From: Cyathus striatus
Lineage: Eukaryota; Basidiomycota; Agaricomycetes; Agaricales; Nidulariaceae
Direction of reading: 5' to 3'
Assembly (NCBI GenBank): GCA_025738555.1
Contig: JAOVFP010000007.1
Span: 1,054,001-1,118,000 of the forward strand
DNA: 64,000 bases
Shown here: piece by piece, positions 55,672 through 64,000 of the stretch
Layout of the letters: each line of letters starts with the position of its first letter
How positions within the stretch are numbered: position 1 is the stretch's first letter
Notes under the pieces: model-generated
Told to the model about the DNA's origin: nothing
Seen by the model: only the letters and a program-made list of their open reading frames with translations
Database searches by the model: none
Position numbers and translations under genes: made by a program

Positions 55672-57865
55672 CTATCTACTACCTGAATTGGCAATCTGAA
55701 ACTCTAACACCTCGAGACGCTCACATAGTTTCCCGAGAACCCACTGCGTCTCTCCTTCAGTACTCATAAGTGGCCCACCTCCACTCAACCAAGACCACTT
55801 AATCCACTTCTCTTCTACATCCGTCTCTCTCTCCATATCATCCTCCACTTCCTGCTGACGCTTCTGATCCTTCTTTCCTCCTCTAGGATCTTCACAAAGC
55901 AACTCTAACCACCTAACCCATTCATCCCACTCGTACTGTCTAGGATTGTCGATATCTCGAGATACATTACGTATCTCGCGCGCCAGACGTGCAGGAAGCG
56001 AATCCCCTCGACCTTTTGCTTCTTCCGCGTGCGTTATAGCGCTCCCGAGGTGCTCTATGTCCGCGGATAGTCCATCTTCTCGATGTTCTCGTTCTTCGTG
56101 GTTTTTGTTTTTCTCTCCACTTCGATCTTCGTGATTGCCTTTGGTCCGGTTTTGGTGGTGATCATGATGTCGACCAAATATCTCCGGCTCAGGGAGTACT
56201 GTCCACCTTCCCAAAAGTTCTACGCCTTTGCTTACTGCTCGTACCACAGTACTTCCCATATGCGACACGAGTATCGTCACAGCTGGAACAGCAAGAAGCG
56301 TCCAAAATACGAAGAACGGTCTTCCTGCTTGTGAAGTTGGGTATAAGTCCCCATATCCGATAGTTGTTATTGTCGTATACGTGAAGTATAGTGCTGAAGG
56401 GTACGTCCATTGTTTCTAATGATAATACTTAATATTAGTACAAATTATAGGGTTTTAAAAGGAAAACTTACGCCTTCAGTAGCCCAAAACACCAACGACC
56501 CAGCAATCCATACAATCACATACACAAGCGTAGCAACAGCCAAGCCAGTATACCTCTCCACCTTCTCCGCCTTTCGTTCAACTTCCCGCATAAGTGCAAA
56601 CTCCGCTTTTCTCCACTTATGTTCCAGGTCATTTACATTCTTCCTCTCGACACGATCTTGCTCGGCACGCTCTTTCTGCTCTAGTCTTTTTCGCTCTCTC
56701 TCCTCTTCCAACCTTCGTCGTCCGACCTTTACTTTGGCCCTTTCGAGAACAAGTCCTCGGACAGAACCGATAATAATACCAACCAACACTATCCCAAACG
56801 CTGCAAATGGAATAAGCAACATCCTCGCTCCAGTCGTCTTCAACGAAAAATCTGATCCAAGTCCAATAGTAAGTAGTGTATACTCTGCCCAATATAACCC
56901 ATCCACGAAGCTCCAGGTCTCCAACTTCGCAAATACACCCCGCCAAGGGCAAGATACGAGCTAAATACCATCGTTTGGAGCATGAGTGTCCTCTGTGGCA
57001 TTGTGAGTGCTCCAAAGGAAGGTGAATAGGCACGAAAAATATGTGCGCCAACGAGGTTGAAGAGGAGTAAAGTTGATATTGTGAAATACAATGCGGAAGC
57101 TATAAGTCCGTAGTAATACGATTGACTGAGTTCTATTGTGTCTTCAGGGAAGTGAGAGGCGGAAGGAGAGAGGTATTTCGTGTGTGTGAGGATGAGCGGG
57201 GGGACAAGGATGATGCTGGATGAGTACCACAAGACTATTGTTGCTGACTGAGCGATGGTATACCCTATACGTCTGGCGAAATTGAGCAAAAGGATTATGT
57301 TAGCGGCAAGAGCCATTGCAAGTGATATTGTATTTAATGCTATTATCCTATGCTATCTTTCAGCCTCATATAAACCAAGACAGATAACGCAGCGTACCAC
57401 GCAGGATCATGTACTTTCCCTCCATCTGACTGTCTTACACGCCACGTCTGTGCAAGTGCACATACAGAGAACAAGTTCGCAATTGGACCAAATGTTCCTG
57501 CAATCAGAGGAAACGCCGTCGATGTGAACCACCATAAACTGATTGTATCCCGTTTCAGAATTCGATGGCGTCTGTTATATATATCGAACGAAAACATACG
57601 TAGGCTGAAAAAATGCAACTTCGTCATCCTCTTCTATTTCCAAATGCTCTTTCACCGATGCTAGGCTTTCCGATTCTGCGCTTTGTGAATGCGTTCTACG
57701 TTTCCTGCTCGTTACCCCGCTCTCAGGAGACTCGCGGTGCTCAACAATGGATTTGCTAGATCTATGGGAACAAAAGCTGGGAGTTTCGTCAAGGTCATTC
57801 CTGATATTATGCGTAGCTTTATTGAGATGGTCGCGAATGGGTTCTTCAAGCTCTGGGTCGTTCAT
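55672..57865 (-). CDS. TOK-type outward-rectifier potassium channel (apparent -1 frameshift)
   Basis: Fungal two-pore-domain, eight-TM K+ channel of the plasma membrane. Exons 57600-57865, 57398-57538, 56472-57347 and 55672-56415; about 675 aa. Cytosolic N-terminus (MNDPELEEPI), TM pairs (PLIAGTFGPIANLFSVCALA, IIALNTISLAMALAANIILL), first pore WSFVDGLYWAEYTLLTIGLGSD, a long charged coiled-coil-like linker (EEERERKRLEQKERAEQDR), second pore TTITTIGYGDLYP, and a His/acidic tail. Exon sum is one base short of a multiple of three; the frame changes at the G4 run around 56938-56941, between SYLALGG and VFAKLETW, both of which fit the family. Either a real mutation or an assembly error. A 44-nt intron reading (about 56922-56965) would restore frame but delete a TM helix. 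Confidence 0.82.
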
Positions 57866-58050
57866 GGAGGTCTTGAACTTCAAGTGGTGTTGGGTCAAAC
57901 TGTCGACAACTTGAACTCGGCGTCGTCATCAATCATTTCTCTACGTCACTCGCTCTAAGAATTAACTCCGAGATTAGGGTATATTTTAGTCTCGGCTACC
58001 CAGCCGTTAACGCCGGAACAAATCCAAATTAGGATTTGCCAGCGGTAACG

Positions 58051-59263
58051 CTCAGTAAAAACAAAAAATCATGCCAGGCATGCAATGGTCATGCGAGATC
58101 ATGCAAAATATGCTTCTCGTCATGCACCAGGCATTTATGACATAGTGTGTGAATAATACTAACGCAACCCGAGATTAAGATGAAATCTTTATTTTGTAGG
58201 ACATCTACAGCGCATGTACAAGTCATGTATAGGTCATATGTAAGCACTTGCAGAACAGAACAAACCCAGAGCTTAGTGTACGAACGTCATAAAATTCTGC
58301 TAAGTCCCTTCGATTCCCTTGGCATCCACTAAGGGTTCCGTGTACATACATATATGTATGGCTACATTAATTTCTTAAGTGCGCACCACTTGCTTCCAAC
58401 CCGGTTCCCCTTTTTCCCCCATATCCATTGGTATGCTTCTCTTCCCATCTCCTCCTTCCTCGAAACTACGGTACGGTGTTTCACTGTTTCACTCATGGAA
58501 AACAACAATGGTCTGAGTCTGGCGAGGCCCGAGCGGTGAGGGGAAAGGGTGGAACAGGGTTGGAATGGCGCATGGGCTTGGGTTGGTTGAAAACTTGCGA
58601 ATTTTTGGTGAGTCACTCCCATTCTCTCCGGGGTTTCTATTGATACTACAGATAAATACTTATTGTTTACAATCCCTCTACGATTCCGCACCATCTCAAC
58701 CACTGCAACAGCGCATGGGCTTGAGTGATGTTAAAACTGACGAGATTTTGGTGAGTCCCCCTCATTCTCTCCAGGATTTTTTACAGTCCTCCTATGATGC
58801 TGCACAATCTCGATCACTCATCTCTTCAAACACTTTCTGCTCACCAGACCCACATCCTGAACAGTGAGCAGCACTTCAGCGCACCAACTCTTGAGCCTTC
58901 TATGTTAAAGAGTTAGGTATATCGTTTTACCTCGTTATTATTGCTATGAGTAAAGCTTGAATATTAGTATACACTTTTTGTATGTAGGTAGTAGATGTAA
59001 TTGAGTTCGGATTGTTCTACTACATATCAAATGGATGAGTAGATAATAACCGGAAAATGACCTGGGTATGCCCAACCCATGCTAATATCTATTGGATGAA
59101 AAGGAATAAACTAAATAACAACGACGTGACATCGACATGTCGTCGGGATGATTCTTACAAGCTCTCCACATGACGCAAAAAAGTGCCTCCGGTCATGTAG
59201 TCGACATGCATGACCTAGGCATGTGCTACACATGTCATAGCATGACTTTTCGTTTTTACTGAG
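58051..59263. mobile_element. TIR element 'CTCAGTAAAAAC' family, copy B
   Basis: Ends CTCAGTAAAAAC and its inverse, flanked by perfect 7-bp duplications GGTAACG (58044-58050 and 59264-59270). Subterminal regions on both sides are packed with ATGC/CATG words (TCATGCCAGGCATGC on the left, GTCATGCTATGACATG inverse on the right). An internal ~130-bp tandem duplication covers about 58555-58860 (GCGCATGGGCTTG and GTGAGTC..CCATTCTCTCC in both units). No coding frame of note. 1213 bp. Confidence 0.8.
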
Positions 59264-59418
59264 GGTAACGTCTGGGATACTACCAACAGGTTTGGCAGGG
59301 GTTTGCGTTCGGTGTTCTCGGACTTCGCGAGTCCTCATCCGCTGGCATATTTGATGGCTTTTGACATTAGTAATCATATTAGTCACCATTATGATGTAAT
59401 TTGATGTAACTAATTATA

Positions 59419-59997
59419 TTATGTAATCACATTGCACACACATTCACCAATAAAATATTCAAATGTGACACACAGATTCTCTCCTTGAGCACCTAAGCTT
59501 GTAAATGGGACAATAACAAGTAAGATACCACCCTTCTGTGCTAAGAGAGGTAGTATCCATAGCATTGACTTTCCAGCACCAGTTGGGGCTACCACACAGA
59601 TATCTAACTTATGTTCTAGTATCCTATTTGCACCTTCAATTTGATATTCATGCAGCTTTTCATTTTCTTGATGTAAGTTACGAGAATGTGCCAAATTATT
59701 CCATTCATTAGTAGAAAGATCTGGTATAGAGAAAACTCTTGGAGATGAGGGGAAATTTAATGCTTTTCCCCTTGATTTTCCAGAGGAAGCAATGACATAG
59801 GGTGAGAAAGAGAGAGCTTTAGGAGTAGAGACAGAGCCATTTCGAAAATTTTGTTTATTGAGTGTTGGTATATGTGAAATTAAGCTTGAAGTCTCTGTCT
59901 GAAACTGGACTGGAGTTGGAGTTGTTGGTGGTGACTCATTTTCATTTGTTCTTGCTCTCTTGTTGTGTTGAGGAGGCCATATTGTAAGATTATCCAC
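59419..59997 (-). pseudogene. Helicase N-terminal fragment inside element C
   Basis: Open minus-strand frame without an in-frame ATG near its start (it opens at a GTG). After ~110 low-complexity residues comes LHEYQIEGANRILEHKLDICVV, the Walker A motif APTGAGKS and motif Ia VIVPFTSLG, the opening of a RecQ/DEAD-type helicase domain. It stops 21 residues later, inside the left TIR, before the DEAD/H motif and all later motifs. It cannot be an active helicase. Probably a host or transposon gene piece captured between the TIRs. Confidence 0.65.
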
Positions 59998-60316
59998 AGC
60001 TCAGCAAGCAGAATGTAATAAAAGTGAGGTATGAGGGGGGGAGATGGTGAGTGGAATGATAATACTTAGGGGTGAATGTGCATGCAATGTGATTACATAA
60101 TATAATTAGTTACATCAAATTACATCATAATGGTGACTAATATGATTACTAATGTCAAAAGCCATCAAATATGCCAGCGGATGAGGACTCGCGAAGTCTG
60201 AGAACACCGAATGCAAACCCCTGCCAAACCTGTTGGTAGTATCCCAGACATTACTGCTGGCAAATCCTAATTTGGATTTGTTCCGGCATTAACGGCTGGG
60301 TAGCCGAGACTAGGTA

Positions 60317-60993
60317 CAGTATACAACCATCAAACGTGACAGAAAAAACATGATGTCATCATAACTCTGTGTTCCCTCCTCCAATTTTTACAAATGATGT
60401 ATAGGCAGATAGCGTAGTACTTCATTAACTCTACTGTAAAATATTTAATGCATTAGATGAAGGGAAGTTGGTCAAATATACAAAATGGTGGATGGGAATG
60501 GATTTTGATCAATACCACATGGCGTGACAGTCAATTATTTATTACAAAACCATTCAAAATTAGTAATGCCAAAGTCCCGGATCAGTTTATAAATAAAGTT
60601 TTGATGTCTTGCAAGACAGTGAATATCACAGAATCTGTAATTCTATAAAGATATGACACACACAGCTCGATAAGAATAATAGAAAATGTAGATTAGTGCT
60701 TTTCTTCAACAACTATATACTATAAGAATGATTATTCCTGATTTTTAACAGCAATACAAGCCACAGAATTTTTGAAATTCACTAAATTATCCAAACTCCC
60801 CATTTTGTTTTGCATATAATTCTTTGGAATGTGAATGTTTTGAGTAGCTACTTCCTGTAACATTTTAATAGTATGCTATTCCTTGCGATTCAAAAAGAAT
60901 TGGTGTGATTGGTGTAGATTTGGGATCAGGATAAGCAAAATGAGAAAAGTTGTCATGCGAAGTGATAGTGTCACGTTTGATGGTTGTATACTG
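60317..60993. mobile_element. TA-flanked MITE 'CAGTATACAACC', copy 2, intact
   Basis: 677 bp, ends CAGTATACAACCATCAAACG and its inverse, TA at 60315-60316 and 60994-60995. Collinear with copy 1 (28671-30132) throughout once the solo LTR is removed. Sits two bases from the end of element C. Confidence 0.88.
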
Positions 60994-60995
60994 TA

Positions 60996-63900
60996 TATTT
61001 GCAATCGAGTTTGAGCGAGCTTTGAGCGAACGAAAATAAGCGAGTTTGAGTGATCAATTGGTGGAGCGGCTGTGCAAGCGATTCAGCTCGACTCGTTTCA
61101 GTGCTTGTTGGAATTTGGGTACGCGCATCAGCTATGAATAATGTCATCAGTTGCGGTTCACTTCTCTACTACCTGTTATGGATATTTTAGCTTCAGCTGA
61201 ACTCCGAGTGGAGCATCAGTTTGGTTGAAGTTTACCTGATTTTTAGCGAAAAAGCTCAAAAATTCGGTTGCAAATATGCCCTATTACATAAGATAGTCTA
61301 GACAGTCTAGGCGCTTATCCAACTCCATCCGACTTCAATGGATGATCCAAGATGGAACTTCAAAAAGAAGAACTCCAGGTCCCCAGCTCTGTTCATCTCT
61401 ATCCTCAGTCTATAGAAGCTTCTTTACTCCACAGGCAAACCTTAGCTTCAGCGTTTCGACATTCAAAAGCCGCCTCGGAGGGTCGGACTAGTTTTTACTC
61501 TGATAAACATGGCAGTGCTGAACATTTTCCGTGTCGTTACAGTTGCCGAGGAGTATCAGCCAGGATTTTGAACCACTCAAAGTCCACATTCTTTGCAAAA
61601 GAGCCGAACAAGCATCGAACGGCGTCCGTTTCTAGGAACAGTAATAGAACTTAATTATCTTATATTACGTAATACAGATTCTTACCGGTACTTACCCTCT
61701 TGCCCTCCAAAATGATACCAGAGTATTGCCAGAAAACCAAAATACATAGGCCTAGTAAGTTATGTATTTGTGAGAGCGCATATATATATATGAATGGTAA
61801 GTAATGTGATTAGAAAGTGTGACTTTAATTCAATTGCATACAAAAGTTCAATGTAGGTACTACGGCTGGATATAGTTGCTGTTGTCATGATATACTTATA
61901 TTCAGTGCCGCTCAACTTGCCTATTCAACTGTCTCGCTATCTAGTACCAAGTCTACAAACTTGCTATGTTCAACATGTTACCTGTACCTCTTGTGTGTTT
62001 AATTAGTCCACTGTATATTAGTTTTAGATATGTTGAGATAATGTGAAAAAAATGTTGCAGCAAACAGCAACTCGATATCAGAGCATAAAAGTTTGAATAT
62101 ACAGTAAATTTGTAAACATTAGAGTTGCTTTAGAGCATATCGAACTTAGAACATTGTTCATGTCGAGTTCATGCATACATGTAGACAATGACTAAGAATC
62201 AGTCACCTTGCACCTCAAGCCAATCAGTATAAACATTCAGATATGCATAACTTGTATGACTTGTAATAGTACTAGTAAATAGCTTAAATACTGCCATTAT
62301 ATCTTCAATAAATTCAGATCACCGCGCACACCATAAGAATATTACTTAGAAAAAGCCTTTAAGACTTGGCATTCCACTTTGTTTCACTTGTAAGTGTAAG
62401 TAAGTTAATCGTCTATGAAGCACCTGAAAGAGATGCATAAATGGCCCTCTACAGATAGCAGCCCGTTTAAATACCTCGCAGTCTGTCTCTGTGTGTCTCG
62501 TAAAAGGAAATACATGCATTGAACTGTTGGACAGAAGTGTCCAGTCTTGTAACCTAAGTGCATACATAGTTGCTATTGCACTTCTGAAAAACCAACTTTA
62601 TTTGTGTGGTACATTCTCACTTTACTAAGATCATTCAAGTTGATTTAAAGACTTTCAACTCCCAACTCATTGACCAAGTAATTGAAAAGTGCCCTTGTCA
62701 AGTATATACTAACTATGTAATGAAGATAATATGTGCGAAATGTGGTTGCAGGGTAGCGTGAACACAAGGCTGAAGGGCTGAAAGACTGAAAGTCAATCGA
62801 ACACTGCCCTTACCATCAGTGCGCTTATTTCCGATAATAAGCGCGTGGTGAAATAAGAAGCGCCGGTCCCTTGGTGTAAACTAGGCAAGAGTGACAGTGT
62901 TTTGAGTAACTTGGCGTTTGATTTGGCTCAGTTTCAGGGTAGAAGTTTATAGACAGATGGATCTGTCATTGGCTTTGAATTGGGGTGGGGGGTGCGGGTG
63001 CGGGGTCCTGGCTGATACTCCTCGGCAACCGTAGTCATCCATTAAGTTTTACACTATGTGTGCCATCCTCAGTTGATCTGCAGGGTTTCAATCAGTACAC
63101 GAGACATCATGCAAAGATAAACTATATTGTGAGTCATTTCACCACATTCACCGCGTAGTGGAACTTAGGTCCCATACGAATTTTATACAAATGATTCGAT
63201 TCAGAGAGAGCGTCAATCGAAGCATCATAAACGCTCATAAAGAAGCGCAATGTAGATATTTATCTAATGTGCTTGCATTATGGCGTTAAATGAGACGTGT
63301 AAGGAGGTGCTGTAATAGACTCGGACCGGATCACTTTTGTCTCACTGCTCGTTCAAGTAGTTTGTGGTCGCTACATGCATACTTATTGCATAAGCGCCCT
63401 AGTTCAGTAACAGCCTGACGGATGATCCTCATTCTTCTTGCGTGTATTATCCAATCAGCTGAACTGAACATTTAAATGTATTGATTTTTAAATCTGCTTG
63501 TCGCAATAAAAGTTACCTAGTTAACCTCTCAGTAAGGAAGCCACCACAACGCAGCATTTGTTCGAGCGCTTTCGCTAAGTAGTACTTTGTTCTGAGACAT
63601 TCTGTAGATAGTGCGGCGCGTAAACAATTTCAACATCTTGGCACATAATATAGTATTCTCTTAATTTCTTAAGAGGCAACGTGTAGCATTGTAAAGGCTG
63701 CTATGAGCTCTACCGAAATAGTTCGTATGACCTGGATTCAATGGCACTCGGTCCGTAAGTGCCTCCTAACATGACGGAAGCGAGTAAATTAGGTTTATTC
63801 TTCTCAAATAATAAATCGATATAATACTTTAACACCGAATTAGCACCAATTAACATGCCGTAATAGTTTCTATCTATAGAAAAGTTGGTGCTGCCGCCAC

Positions 63901-64000
63901 AGTGCAGTGACTGTGCAGGCACTGTGACTGCACTGCAAGATTTCAAACTCAGTCACACTACACAGTGTGTCACAGTCCTTGTGATGTACTGTGAATTGAC
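60996..64000. other. No gene recognised (3 kb)
   Basis: Short frames only. A 24-bp inverted repeat GTTGCCGAGGAGTATCAGCC.. lies at 61541 and about 63004-63029. The last 100 bp are dense in CAGTG/CACTG words. The minus-strand frame at 63710-63946 has no recognisable motif. Confidence 0.35.

Larger units (their letters stand above)
57989..60310. mobile_element. 240-bp-TIR element C carrying a helicase fragment, invaded by element B
   Basis: Right arm 60071-60310 is the inverse of left arm 57989-58050 plus 59271-59448, 240 bp on each side with few mismatches. The split in the left arm is element B. Ends read GTCTCGGCTACCCAGCC; TA lies on both sides (57987-57988, 60311-60312). The 620-bp interior holds one open frame, the helicase fragment. 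No transposase seen, so non-autonomous. Confidence 0.8.

Noticed and set aside
56922..56965. 44-nt intron that would restore the TOK frame
   Set aside because: It would remove coding (VFSSYLALGG..) that fits a channel transmembrane segment; a one-base loss explains the data better.
61352..61654. 100-codon open frame
   Set aside because: No motif, no splice continuity, and no similarity to any family I recognise.
63890..64000. CAGTG/CACTG-rich end as a satellite or telomere-like array
   Set aside because: Irregular spacing and only a few words before the window ends; it is not a telomeric TTAGGG-type repeat.

Overview
The window looks like nuclear DNA from a mushroom-forming basidiomycete (Agaricomycetes). 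The genes carry many short introns of about 45-60 nt, and the families are typical of that group: microsomal P450s, a GMC aryl-alcohol-oxidase-like enzyme, a DExxD/NSE terpene synthase, a TOK-type potassium channel, an F-box-like 'EIEDEIF..VCKRVQ' family and a C2H2 factor with a divergent N-terminus. No species can be named from the sequence alone. Gene models were spliced by hand. Joined exons give one open frame for the GMC enzyme (603 aa), SDR (288 aa), P450 no. 2 (505 aa), MYB protein (383 aa), F-box-like protein (283 aa), terpene synthase (379 aa), P450 no. 3 (537 aa), C2H2 factor (331 aa) and a single-pass membrane protein (330 aa). The TOK channel is one base out of frame.

Layout. 1-4.2 kb: 3' part of a P450 (+), then a secreted GMC oxidoreductase (-). 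4.2-6.8 kb: nothing recognisable. 6.8-20.2 kb: a decayed array built from two parts, an intron-containing tRNA-Thr(AGT) gene and the 3' end of a short-chain dehydrogenase (SDR) gene. The array is interrupted at 8.9-11.9 kb by a 2.97-kb TIR element with 9-bp target duplications, whose body is a 67/71-bp minisatellite. The array ends in the intact SDR (-), divergent from an intact P450 (20.9-23.0 kb, +). 26.5-27.9 kb: three-repeat MYB protein. 28.5-30.5 kb: a three-level nest of mobile elements. 32.1-34.2 kb: an F-box-like gene and a broken tandem copy. 30.6 and 35.4-38.1 kb: SDR fragments and a tRNA-Thr array in the opposite orientation to the left one. 38.8-45.3 kb: terpene synthase, divergent P450 and C2H2 zinc-finger factor, a plausible small terpenoid cluster. 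49.9-51.2 kb: membrane protein. 52-53.2 kb: O-fucosyltransferase-like pseudogene. 55.7-57.9 kb: TOK potassium channel with an apparent frameshift. 58.0-61.0 kb: second transposon nest, including a 240-bp-TIR element carrying a helicase fragment. 61-64 kb: no gene seen.

How the parts may work together (inference): terpene synthase plus adjacent P450 would make and oxidise a terpene. The neighbouring C2H2 factor is a candidate local regulator, and the SDR, the other P450s and the GMC oxidase within 40 kb are possible tailoring enzymes. The co-amplified tRNA/SDR block and the nested transposons mark the region as unstable accessory DNA.
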